Shown piece after piece: positions 6,217-13,426 of a DNA stretch of 16,416 nt. Position numbers and translations under genes: made by a program. Within the stretch, counting starts at the first letter, position 1. Each line of letters starts with the position of its first letter. The notes under the pieces were generated by a model. It made no database searches. It saw only the letters and a list, made by a program, of their open reading frames with translations, and was not told the DNA's origin. The DNA lies in the NCBI GenBank assembly GCA_036398095.1, contig DASWHR010000132.1, positions 1 through 16,416 of the forward strand. Direction: 5' to 3'. Source of the stretch: DASWHR01 sp036398095. Lineage in GTDB: Bacteria > Actinomycetota > AC-67.

Positions 6217-7019
6217 GACGATCCCCTGCTGCCGTGGGGCTCCCGGCGGGCGTGCCGTTCATCGCCGCGGCCGGCGCGGGGGTCTTCGTCGCGTTGCCGC
6301 TCGCCGGCTTGATCGCGCGCGCGCCGTGGTCCCGGCTGGCGGCCGACCTGTCCGCTCCCGGCGTTCAAGAGGCGTTTCGCCTCTCGATGATCGTGTCGGG
6401 AGCGGCGACGGCGCTGGTGCTTGCGACCGGGGTTCCACTCGGCCTGTGGCTGGCGCGGACACGCTTTCGCGGCGTGACGATGCTGCGCGCGGTCATCGCC
6501 GTCCCGGTCGTGCTGCCGCCCGTCGTCGGAGGGATCGCGCTCCTGGCCGCATTCGGCCGCAACGGCCTGCTGGGCGAGACGCTCGAGACCTTGTTCGGGC
6601 TCCGCCTGTCGTTCACGACGGCGGCGGCGATCCTTGCGGGCGCGTTCGTGGCGCTCCCGTTCGTCGTGCTGTCCGTCGAAGCGGCCGCGCGGCAGGCGGG
6701 CGAGAAGTTCGAAGAAGCCGCCGCGACCATGGGCGCCGCGCGCAGCCGCGTGCTCTGGCGAGTGACGCTGCCGATGCTCGCTCCGTCGATCGCGGCCGGC
6801 GCCGCCCTGGCATGGGCGCGCGCGCTGGGCGAGTTCGGCGCGACGCTCACGTTTGCGGGAAGCCTGCCGGGCACAACCGAGACGTTGCCGCTGCACGTGT
6901 ACCGAACGCTCCAGACCGACTTCGACGGCGCAATCGCCCTGTCGGTCATGCTGATGACGGTGTCGCTGATCGCGATCGTCGTACTTGGACGGCGGCTTCG
7001 CGTCACAGGATCGCGATGA
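6213..7019 (+). CDS. modB: Molybdate ABC transporter permease
   Basis: A 268-residue integral membrane protein, the channel subunit of the molybdate importer. Hydrophobic segments lie at about 14-35, 56-80, 93-114, 134-156, 191-215 and 238-259. The cytoplasmic EAA loop that docks on ModC is at 167-187 (EEAAATMGAARSRVLWRVTL), with the conserved glycine. The motif RALGEFGATLTFAG (about 203-216) is typical of ModB. It starts with GTG at 6213 inside the modA stop (GTGA) and ends in ATGA shared with modC, so three genes are chained by 4-base overlaps, the usual sign of fixed stoichiometric translation. Nothing aberrant. Confidence 0.95.
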   Translation: MRRSPAAVGLPAGVPFIAAAGAGVFVALPLAGLIARAPWSRLAADLSAPGVQEAFRLSMIVSGAATALVLATGVPLGLWLARTRFRGVTMLRAVIAVPVVLPPVVGGIALLAAFGRNGLLGETLETLFGLRLSFTTAAAILAGAFVALPFVVLSVEAAARQAGEKFEEAAATMGAARSRVLWRVTLPMLAPSIAAGAALAWARALGEFGATLTFAGSLPGTTETLPLHVYRTLQTDFDGAIALSVMLMTVSLIAIVVLGRRLRVTGSR

Positions 7020-8065
7020 GCCTGGCCGCTTCGATCGGACTGCGGCGCGGCGCGCTCGCGGTCGATGCGACCGTCGCAGCCGATGCCGGGGAAACCGTCG
7101 CGATCGTCGGCCCGAACGGCGCCGGCAAGACCAGCCTCGCCCGCGCGATCGCCGGCCTGGACGCGATCGAAACCGGCCGCATCACGCTCGACGGCGCCGC
7201 GTTGGACGATCCCACCGCCGGGGTGTTCGTGCCGCCGGCCAAGCGCAGCGTGGGAATGATGTTCCAAGAACGGCTGCTGTTTCCACACATGAACGTCGCC
7301 GCCAACGTCGCTTTCGGCCTGCGCGCCGCCGGTCGTCGCGACGCATCCGCCGTCGCGCGCGACTGGCTGGACCGCGTCGGCATGGCAGAGCGCGCCGGCG
7401 ACAAGCCCGAGCGACTCTCGGGCGGTCAGGCCGCGCTCGTTGCGCTCGCTCGCGCGTTGGCGTCTTCTCCGCGACTGCTTCTCCTCGACGAGCCGTTCGC
7501 CGCGCTCGACGCCGAAACCAAAGCCGCGACTCGCCGCATCGTCGGCGAGCACCTGCGGGCGCTCGACGGGCCGGCGCTGCTCATCACCCACGATCCCCTC
7601 GATGCCTTCAGCCTTGCCGGCCGCATCGCGGTCCTCGAGCAGGGCCGAATCGCGCAGCAGGGAACGCCGGCCGAGATCCGCGAACGGCCGGTCTCGCGGT
7701 TCGTCGCCGAGCTGGTCGGCGTCAACTGGTTCCGGGGCGTCGCCGAACCCGGCGGCTTTCGCGCCGGAGCAATTCGAATCGCCGCCGCGCACGACCTGGC
7801 ACCCGCCGCGGATGCGATCGCGGTCATCAGCCCCCGCGCCGTCGCGCTGCACGCCGGAGTCCCCGAGGGATCGCCGCGCAACACCTTCGCCGGCCGGATC
7901 GCCGACATCGTCCATACCGGCGAGATCGTGCGCGTCCGCATCGACGGCACGGTGCCACTCATCGCCGAAATCACGCCGTCGGGCGCGTCGGCGATATCGC
8001 TGCAGCCGGGCGCGACGGTCTACGCCGCCGTGAAGGCGACCGAAGTGTCGGTCTTCGGCGTCTGA
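7016..8065 (+). CDS. modC: Molybdate ABC transporter ATP-binding protein
   Basis: A 349-residue ATPase that powers the ModAB importer. The nucleotide-binding domain has Walker A GPNGAGKT (32-39), the Q-loop glutamine in MMFQERLLFP (Gln84), the signature LSGGQ (134-138), Walker B LLLLDEP with Glu159, and the switch histidine His192 (LLITHDP). The residues after LSGGQ are AALVALARAL where most family members have a QRVALARAL-type sequence; this should not affect catalysis. The C-terminal region about 288-347 is a single Mop/TOBE domain (NTFAGRIADIVHTGEIVRV to AAVKATEVSVF), which in ModC can bind the oxyanion and inhibit transport. The ATG at 7016 overlaps the modB stop. The gene ends one base before the stop of the convergent icd, with no room for a terminator. 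Confidence 0.95.
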   Translation: MSLAASIGLRRGALAVDATVAADAGETVAIVGPNGAGKTSLARAIAGLDAIETGRITLDGAALDDPTAGVFVPPAKRSVGMMFQERLLFPHMNVAANVAFGLRAAGRRDASAVARDWLDRVGMAERAGDKPERLSGGQAALVALARALASSPRLLLLDEPFAALDAETKAATRRIVGEHLRALDGPALLITHDPLDAFSLAGRIAVLEQGRIAQQGTPAEIRERPVSRFVAELVGVNWFRGVAEPGGFRAGAIRIAAAHDLAPAADAIAVISPRAVALHAGVPEGSPRNTFAGRIADIVHTGEIVRVRIDGTVPLIAEITPSGASAISLQPGATVYAAVKATEVSVFGV

Positions 8066-8066
8066 G

Positions 8067-9149
8067 CTACGCGTTCAGCTTGTCGATCACCGCGTCGGCG
8101 ACCTGGCTGGTACCGACCGACGTCGGATCGTCGCGACGCTCCTTCAAGTCGTAGGTGACGCTGGTGCCTTCGTGGATCACGGCGGCGAGCGCTCCCTCCA
8201 AGCGGTCGGCGGCGCTCTCTTCGCCGAGGTGGCGGAGCATGAGCATCCCCGAGAACATCATCGCCATCGGATTGACCTTGTTCTGGCCTTTGTATTTCGG
8301 AGCGCTCCCGTGCGTCGCTTCGAACACGGCGGCCGAATCGCCCACGTTCGCGCCCGGCGCGAGCCCGAGCCCGCCGATCAAGCCGGCGCACAGATCGGAG
8401 ACGATGTCGCCGTAGAGGTTGGGCAGCACCAGCACGTCGTATTCGCTCGGCCGCTTCACGAGCTGCATGCACAAGTTGTCCACGATCCGGTCTTCGAACT
8501 CGATGTCGGGGTACTGCTTGGCGACTTCGCCGGCCACGCGCAGGAACAGCCCGTCCGAGAACTTCATGATGTTGGACTTGTGCACCGCCGTCACCTTGCC
8601 GCGCTTGTACTTGCGCGCGTGCTCGAAGGCGAAGCGCACGACGCGCTCGCTGCCGAAGACCGAGATCGGCTTGATCGACACGCCGGAGTCGTCGCGGATC
8701 GTCTGGGACTGAATCGAGTTGAGGAAGTCGATCACCTTCTTCGCGTCCTCGGTTCCCTCCTCGAACTCGATGCCGGCGTAGAGGTCCTCGGTGTTCTCGC
8801 GAACGATCACGATGTCGGTGCCGGGGAATGCGCCGGGCACGCCTTCGTAGAACTTGCAGGGTCGCAGACAGGCGAACAGGTCGAGCTCTTTGCGGATCGC
8901 CACGTTCACGCTGCGAAAGCCGCCGCCGACCGGCGTCGTGATCGGTCCCTTGATCGCGACCTTGTTCGCGCGGATCGAATCGAGGACGTGGTCGGGCAGC
9001 GGCGTGCCGTAGGTGTCCACCACGTCGGCGCCCGCATCTTGAACGTCCCAGTCGAATGCGACACCGGTCGCTTCCAAGACGCGTCGCGTCGCCTCCGACA
9101 ACTCAGGACCGACGCCGTCGCCCGGAATGAACGTCACCTTGTAGGTCAT
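8067..9149 (-). CDS. icd: Isocitrate dehydrogenase (NAD or NADP cofactor uncertain)
   Basis: A 360-residue enzyme of the isocitrate/isopropylmalate dehydrogenase family that oxidises isocitrate to 2-oxoglutarate. Substrate residues are in place: Ser80, Asn82 and Arg86 (GFRSVNVAIRK), Arg96, Arg118 and Tyr124 (VRENTEDLY), Lys191 (HKSNIMK), and metal aspartates Asp248 and Asp252 (NLYGDIVSD). The FRSVN sequence and Ser80 favour isocitrate over isopropylmalate. The cofactor loop reads HGSAPKYKGQNKVNP. Lys285, Tyr286 and Val292 equal the E. coli NADP determinants Lys344, Tyr345 and Val351, whereas NAD-type enzymes usually carry Asp-Ile there. Its length, about 55 residues shorter than E. coli Icd, is nevertheless that of the NAD-type group. 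AAGGAG lies 8-9 bases before the ATG. It is divergent from citrate synthase, its metabolic supplier two steps back. Confidence 0.92.
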   Translation of the reverse strand: MTYKVTFIPGDGVGPELSEATRRVLEATGVAFDWDVQDAGADVVDTYGTPLPDHVLDSIRANKVAIKGPITTPVGGGFRSVNVAIRKELDLFACLRPCKFYEGVPGAFPGTDIVIVRENTEDLYAGIEFEEGTEDAKKVIDFLNSIQSQTIRDDSGVSIKPISVFGSERVVRFAFEHARKYKRGKVTAVHKSNIMKFSDGLFLRVAGEVAKQYPDIEFEDRIVDNLCMQLVKRPSEYDVLVLPNLYGDIVSDLCAGLIGGLGLAPGANVGDSAAVFEATHGSAPKYKGQNKVNPMAMMFSGMLMLRHLGEESAADRLEGALAAVIHEGTSVTYDLKERRDDPTSVGTSQVADAVIDKLNA

Positions 9150-9181
9150 CGTGATTGCTCCTTCTTTCAGTGGTCACCGGC

Positions 9182-9212
9182 ATTATCGCCGTCGCCGAGG
9201 CCGCGCGAACAA
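9182..9212 (-). promoter_or_regulatory. Candidate icd promoter in the icd-gltA divergent gap
   Basis: On the minus strand GATAAT (9187-9182) is one base from the -10 consensus. TTGTTC (9212-9207) could be the -35, with a rather long 19-base spacer. The start of transcription would be near 9175, leaving a 25-base leader that holds the AAGGAG ribosome site. I found no equally good promoter for gltA in the rest of the 184-base gap (9150-9333). Confidence 0.4.
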
Positions 9213-9333
9213 TCGGGTGTGCGTGGCCCGCCGATGCCGTCGTGTGGCATGATGGACGCGCTCGGACCCCCACAAGAGGCCGGGACGCACCCCACGCCCA
9301 ACAACCAGGCCAACAAGACCAGGAAGGAGCGGG

Positions 9334-10461
9334 ATGCCAGGCGCAGGCCTTGAAGACGTCGTCGCGGCGGCGACCTCGATTTCCGATATCGACGGCAAGC
9401 TCGGCCGTCTGTTCTACGTCGGCTACGACATCCACGAGCTCGCGCCCAACTCGACCTTCGAGGAGGTCGTGCACCTGCTCCACCATCTGCGCCTCCCGTC
9501 GCGGAGCGAACTGGAGAAGCTGACCGACAATCTGATCGCCGAGCGCGATCTGAATCCGTGGGTTGCGGCGCTGATGCCGACGTTCGCCACCGAAGCCTCG
9601 CCGATGTCGATGCTGCGCACCACTGTCTCCGCGATGAGCGCGCACGACCCCGACGGCTGGGACAACTCCGCGGACGCGAACTACCGCAAAGCAATGCGAC
9701 TGATCGCCCGGGCACCGAGCGCCATCGGCTCCTACCACCGGCTCCGCAACGGCCTCGAGCCGCTGCGAGCGAACCCGAAGCTGAGCCATGCCGGCAACGT
9801 GCTGTGGCTGATCACCGGTGAGGAGCCCGACGAAGACGCCGCGCGAATCATGGACATCTGCCTGATCCTGCACGCGGATCACACAATGAACGCCTCAACC
9901 TTCGCGGCGCGCGTGGCGGCATCGACGCTGTCGGACCTGCATTCGGCGATGACGGCCGCGATCGCGACGCTCAAGGGACCTTTGCACGGCGGCGCAAACG
10001 AAGCCGTCATGAAGATGCTGCTCGACATCGGCGAGCCGTCGAAGGCTTCGGCCTACATCAAGACGGTGCTCGCCGACAAGCAGAAGATCATGGGCTTCGG
10101 CCACCGCGTTTACAAGACCGAAGATCCGCGCGCGACGCACCTGCGAGGACTGTCGAAGGAGATCGGCGAGGCCTTCGGCGACACCCGCTGGTACGAGATC
10201 AGTCTCGAAGTCGAAAAGACGGTCATGGACGAGAAGGGCCTATACCCGAACGTGGACTTCTTCGCCGCGAGCGTCTACTACTGCCTCGGCCTGCCGATCG
10301 ATCTGTTCACGCCCATCTTTGCGGCGTCACGGATGGCCGGCTGGACGGCGCACGCCCGCGAGCAGTACGCGGACAACCGATTGATCCGGCCCGAAAGCGA
10401 ATACATCGGGCCGCGCAACCAACACTACGTTCCCATCGACCAGCGAGGCGAACAGAAATGA
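9334..10461 (+). CDS. gltA: Citrate synthase
   Basis: A 375-residue enzyme condensing acetyl-CoA and oxaloacetate, the entry to the TCA cycle. The catalytic triad is visible: His218 in GPLHGGANE, His257 in GFGHRVYKTEDPRA and Asp308 in NVDFFAASVYY, with YHRL (His135) near residue 134. At about 375 residues without the E. coli GltA N-terminal extension, it resembles the shorter dimeric citrate synthases of Gram-positive bacteria and archaea. 2-Methylcitrate synthase has the same fold and cannot be excluded, but no prpB/prpD neighbours exist and icd is adjacent. A double ribosome site (AGGAAGGAG, 9321-9329) lies 4-7 bases before the ATG. It overlaps the CBS-domain gene downstream by 4 bases. Confidence 0.92.
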   Translation: MPGAGLEDVVAAATSISDIDGKLGRLFYVGYDIHELAPNSTFEEVVHLLHHLRLPSRSELEKLTDNLIAERDLNPWVAALMPTFATEASPMSMLRTTVSAMSAHDPDGWDNSADANYRKAMRLIARAPSAIGSYHRLRNGLEPLRANPKLSHAGNVLWLITGEEPDEDAARIMDICLILHADHTMNASTFAARVAASTLSDLHSAMTAAIATLKGPLHGGANEAVMKMLLDIGEPSKASAYIKTVLADKQKIMGFGHRVYKTEDPRATHLRGLSKEIGEAFGDTRWYEISLEVEKTVMDEKGLYPNVDFFAASVYYCLGLPIDLFTPIFAASRMAGWTAHAREQYADNRLIRPESEYIGPRNQHYVPIDQRGEQK

Positions 10462-10922
10462 AGATCAGCGAGATCATGACCAAGGCGGCGGTCGTGGATG
10501 CGGCGGACGAAACGCTGACGGATGCGGCGAAGAAGATGCGCGCGGCTCAGACCGGCTCGCTGCTCATCATGGAAGACGACCATCTGGTCGGCATCGTGAC
10601 CGAGCGGGACCTGCTCCGCTGCGTCGCCGAGGGCCGCGATCCCGCGACCGCGCCGCTCAAGGAAGTCATGACCACCGACGTGATCACGATCAGCCCGCAG
10701 ACCTCGCTCAAGGAAGCGGCCGCGTTGATGGCCGACAAATGGATCCGCCACCTGCCGGTCGTCGAGGGAGACCGCGTCGTCGGGATCATCTCGCAGCGCG
10801 ACCTCACCGGCGTCCTGGCCGCCGCGCTCAACGAGCCCGAGGCGCTCCATCGCATCGTCGAAGGCTCGCAGCTGATCAGCGCACGGCGACTGAAGCGAAT
10901 CGAAGCCGGCGACCTCGACTAG
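10458..10922 (+). CDS. Two-CBS-domain protein coupled to citrate synthase
   Basis: A 154-residue protein made of a CBS pair. The first CBS unit spans about 1-60 (MKISEIMTKAAVVDAADETL to LVGIVTERDLLRCV) and the second about 65-123 (LKEVMTTDVITI to VVGIISQRDLTGVL), followed by a charged tail of about 30 residues. CBS pairs bind adenine nucleotides or related ligands and adjust partner proteins. There is no fused enzyme or membrane domain, so it must act on another protein or as a free sensor. Its ATG lies within the gltA stop (ATGA), so the two are translated from one mRNA. This suggests, but does not show, that it senses energy state and acts on citrate synthase or neighbouring enzymes. Its stop codon shares the palindrome CTAG (10919-10922) with the stop of the convergent nuclease gene. 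Confidence 0.88.
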   Translation: MKISEIMTKAAVVDAADETLTDAAKKMRAAQTGSLLIMEDDHLVGIVTERDLLRCVAEGRDPATAPLKEVMTTDVITISPQTSLKEAAALMADKWIRHLPVVEGDRVVGIISQRDLTGVLAAALNEPEALHRIVEGSQLISARRLKRIEAGDLD

Positions 10923-11869
10923 AAGCCGTCTTCGTCGGCCGGCTCGCCCGGCGGGCGTTCCGTTTCGATCCAGCGCATGCCGGGCTGGCACGTCTCGCGA
11001 GCAGGACAGAACAAGCAGTGCGGCCCGGGGTTCAGGACCGGCTCGCGGCTCTGCAGCGCGATGATGCGGCGGATGCCGTCCGCCGTGCGGCGCACCGCCG
11101 TCCCAAGCAGCTCTTCGGTGATGGTTTCGACGTGGAAGTCGGCCTCGTGCAGATAGTAGGAGGCGACGCGGAACGGCGGCACGCCGGTCTTGAGCGTTTC
11201 GACGAGCGCGTAGTAGCGCAGATCGTCCACGTGGCTGGAATGCCGCTTGCCGGTTTTGAAGTCCACGATCACGACGCGAGCGCGCATGCCGTCGGGCGGA
11301 CCGAATGCCATGTCGTACTTCGCGCCGAGTTTGACGCGCCCACCGAACAGATGAGCCCGCGCGCTCGCCTCGGTGCGCGGATACCAGCGACGGTCGATCG
11401 CCGGCCAGTCGCTCATGAATCCCACGACCGCGTTGTTCGCCTCACCCTTGAGCCGCGCCATATCGACTGCGTCGAGGTCTTTCAGGAATCGCGCGACCGA
11501 CTCTTGCTCGGACCCGTCGCTGAGCGCCGCCACGGCGCGATCGATCAAGTCGAGCGGCGTACCGGCATCCGGATCCATCATCGCGATCTCGATCGCCGTA
11601 TGAGCGACCCGACCGCGAATCATCTGGACCGTCCAGGCGAACTCGCGCGCGGCCGTCGCCGCGAACCGCCCCTCGCAACGATGGATCTGATCGAGCTGAT
11701 ACTTGCCGACGAAGATCGCCTCGCCCATCGCCTCCACGTCGGCCCGCAGCGCATCCTCGAGCCCGGACCGAACCCGGTCCCGGACGCCCGCGTCCCAGAC
11801 CGGCCGGTCCTGGTGCGTGAACAGCTCGTCCACGATCCGCTGCTGCGCGGGCGTTCGCTCCCGACTCAT
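10919..11869 (-). CDS. PD-(D/E)XK nuclease family protein with Cas4/AddB-like iron-sulfur site
   Basis: A 316-residue protein of the RecB-type nuclease superfamily. The N-terminal part has Cys65 (QLDQIHRCEGRF) and the helix GRVAHTAIE with His90. The active site follows as Asp186 (GAKYDMAFG) and VVIVDFKTGK with Asp203 and Lys205. The C-terminus has Cys285, Cys288 and Cys294 in C-x2-C-x5-C. One N-terminal and three C-terminal cysteines are the arrangement that holds a [4Fe-4S] cluster in Cas4, AddB and Dna2. The QxxxY helix usual after the active site reads HVDDLRYYAL and lacks the glutamine. No cas genes, helicase or CRISPR repeat is nearby, so it is a stand-alone nuclease, probably in DNA repair. 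The ATG at 11869 has only a weak ribosome site. It is convergent with the CBS gene. Confidence 0.85.
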   Translation of the reverse strand: MSRERTPAQQRIVDELFTHQDRPVWDAGVRDRVRSGLEDALRADVEAMGEAIFVGKYQLDQIHRCEGRFAATAAREFAWTVQMIRGRVAHTAIEIAMMDPDAGTPLDLIDRAVAALSDGSEQESVARFLKDLDAVDMARLKGEANNAVVGFMSDWPAIDRRWYPRTEASARAHLFGGRVKLGAKYDMAFGPPDGMRARVVIVDFKTGKRHSSHVDDLRYYALVETLKTGVPPFRVASYYLHEADFHVETITEELLGTAVRRTADGIRRIIALQSREPVLNPGPHCLFCPARETCQPGMRWIETERPPGEPADEDGF

Positions 11870-11926
11870 GCGGCAACTCTAAACCAGCCGCCCCTTGCGT
11901 CGCCCTTTGCCATCTCACCCTCTCCT

Positions 11927-11956
11927 TTGGATAGGAGCAGCGAGAGAGGTTATGTT
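11927..11956 (+). promoter_or_regulatory. Promoter of the HEAT/zinc protein
   Basis: TTGGAT (11927-11932), an 18-base spacer and TATGTT (11951-11956) give a recognisable -35/-10 pair. Transcription would begin near 11963, with a leader of about 35 bases carrying AAGGAGG (11983-11989) 8 bases before the ATG. Confidence 0.5.
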
Positions 11957-11997
11957 CCGTACGCGTAGCAACCTGATGAGACAAGGAGGCTCGCACC

Positions 11998-12516
11998 ATG
12001 TCTCTGTTTCGATCATCTCGGCCACCCAATGTCGAGGACTTGGAGGCCACGCGTGATGTCGAGGGCTTGATCAAAGCGCTAGGCCACAAAAAGCGCAGTG
12101 ACCTGCGTCGGGCTGCTGCCGAGGCGCTGGGAAAGCTCGGCGACGCCCGTGCCGTAGAACCGCTTATCGCTGCACTCGCGGACAAGTCAGGACCGGCGCG
12201 GGAGACGGCGGCGGAAGCGCTGAATCGCCTTGGTGGGCCGGAGTCCGAGCGGGCGCTGGCGAAATACCAACCGGTGTGCAGCAACTGTGGGAAGACGACC
12301 CCTGAGATTCATGCGGTCTACAGGAGCAGAGGCGTCGTTCCCATCGGCAACGCTGTCGGCATTTGCCCAAACTGTCACGACGAGTTCTGCAATCAACACA
12401 GCATCCCGGGAACCGGGGAATTCATGGGCGGGGACAACAAATGTCCAGATTGCCGTGTCGAGTTGGATTTCTACTGGGACCGTCCTCCGAGGAGGTGGGG
12501 CACCGCGCCGGAATAG
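11998..12516 (+). CDS. HEAT-repeat protein with C-terminal eight-ligand zinc domain
   Basis: A 172-residue cytosolic protein of unknown function. Residues about 18-80 hold two HEAT (PBS-lyase-like) helical repeats, DVEGLIKALG...RRAAAEALGKLGD and AVEPLIAALAD...RETAAEALNRLG, which usually bind proteins. Residues 94-152 hold paired metal ligands: Cys94/Cys97, Cys123/Cys126, Cys131/His134 and Cys149/Cys152. Four pairs, with the second and third only 4 residues apart, match the order seen in cross-brace zinc folds (RING, FYVE and relatives), though two separate zinc ribbons would also use eight ligands. The gene has its own promoter and a strong ribosome site. Its neighbours are a nuclease and folD, neither in an operon with it. 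Base composition appears less GC-rich than in surrounding genes (many A/T-ending codons), a hint of transfer. Confidence 0.82.
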   Translation: MSLFRSSRPPNVEDLEATRDVEGLIKALGHKKRSDLRRAAAEALGKLGDARAVEPLIAALADKSGPARETAAEALNRLGGPESERALAKYQPVCSNCGKTTPEIHAVYRSRGVVPIGNAVGICPNCHDEFCNQHSIPGTGEFMGGDNKCPDCRVELDFYWDRPPRRWGTAPE

Positions 12517-12564
12517 GCGCTGGTGCCGGCTCTTTCGCGTCTAACCGGACATCGACGTCGGCCG

Positions 12565-13419
12565 TCACAGTTCGCTCAGGGTTGCGGCGAAGGCGGTGTT
12601 TTTCAGGAGCATCGCGATGGTCATGGGGCCGACACCGCCGGGTACCGGCGTGATCGCGCCCGCGACTTCGGCAACCGAGGCGAAATCCACGTCGCCGATC
12701 AGCTTGCCGTCGGGGCTGCGGTTGGTCCCCACGTCGATCACGGTCGCGCCCGGCTTGATCATCTCGCCGGTGAGAGACCCGGCCCGGCCCGCCGCAACGA
12801 CCACGATGTCGGCCTGCCGTGTGAACGCCGCCACGTCGCGCGTCCCGGTGTGCACGAGCGTCACGGTCGCGTTCAGCCCGTCGGCCTTTTGGCCCAGCAG
12901 CACCGCCAGCGGCCGGCCGACCAGGTTCGAGCGGCCGACGACCACGACGTGGGCTCCGTCCACCTCGATGCCGGAGCGATGCAGGATCTCGACCACACCA
13001 GAAGGCGTCGCCGGCACGAACCGCGGCCGGCCGAGCATGAGCAGCCCTTGGTTTTCGGGATGCAGCCCGTCCACGTCCTTGCGCGGATCGACGGCTTCCT
13101 GCGCGACGACCGCGTCCAGATGCGACGGCAACGGCAACTGCACGATGATGCCGGTCACGTCGGGATCGGCGTTCAAGCCGCCGATCACATTCAGCAGCCG
13201 GTCCAGAGTCACGTCGCTCGGCAAGTCGGCGTCGATCGAGACCATCCCGATCTCGGCCGCCATCTTGCGCTTGCCGCCGACATAGACATGCGATGCGGGA
13301 TCGTCACCCACCAGCACGGCCGCCAGTCCCGGCACGCGATCCATCGATGCAACGCGCACGGCGACATCGGCACGAACCTGCGCCGCGATGGCTTTGCCGT
13401 CGAGGATGCGCGCGCTCAT
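12565..13419 (-). CDS. folD: Bifunctional methylenetetrahydrofolate dehydrogenase / methenyltetrahydrofolate cyclohydrolase
   Basis: A 284-residue cytosolic enzyme interconverting 5,10-methylene-, methenyl- and 10-formyl-tetrahydrofolate with NADP. Signatures: SHVYVGGKRKMAAEIG with Tyr46 and catalytic Lys50, QLPLP, PRKDVDGLHPEN, PATPSGV (usually PCTP), the nucleotide-binding VVVGRSNLVGRP and the C-terminal TPVPGGVGPMT. Length is standard. It begins 7 bases after the purH stop, so it is the last gene of purN-purH-folD. It makes the 10-formyl-THF that both PurN and PurH consume, which explains the operon. The gene ends 48 bases from the convergent HEAT/zinc gene, and I see no clear terminator in that gap. 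Confidence 0.96.
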   Translation of the reverse strand: MSARILDGKAIAAQVRADVAVRVASMDRVPGLAAVLVGDDPASHVYVGGKRKMAAEIGMVSIDADLPSDVTLDRLLNVIGGLNADPDVTGIIVQLPLPSHLDAVVAQEAVDPRKDVDGLHPENQGLLMLGRPRFVPATPSGVVEILHRSGIEVDGAHVVVVGRSNLVGRPLAVLLGQKADGLNATVTLVHTGTRDVAAFTRQADIVVVAAGRAGSLTGEMIKPGATVIDVGTNRSPDGKLIGDVDFASVAEVAGAITPVPGGVGPMTIAMLLKNTAFAATLSEL

Positions 13420-13426
13420 CGCAGCG

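Noticed and set aside
5969..7015. Upstream extension of the modC frame through modA and modB
   Set aside because: The Rossmann-like ModC fold begins at ATG 7016, coupled to the modB stop. The earlier part overlaps well-identified modA and modB coding sequence.
9302..9328. Imperfect tandem repeat (CCAACAACCAGG / CCAACAAGACCAGG) before gltA
   Set aside because: Only two copies with mismatches, overlapping the ribosome site; not distinguishable from chance.
10919..11869. Cas4 as evidence for a CRISPR-Cas locus
   Set aside because: No repeats, cas1, cas2 or effector genes are present in the window; the nuclease is treated as stand-alone.
12517..12564. Possible bidirectional terminator between the HEAT/zinc gene and folD
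   Set aside because: Only short imperfect pairing and no T-run on either strand.
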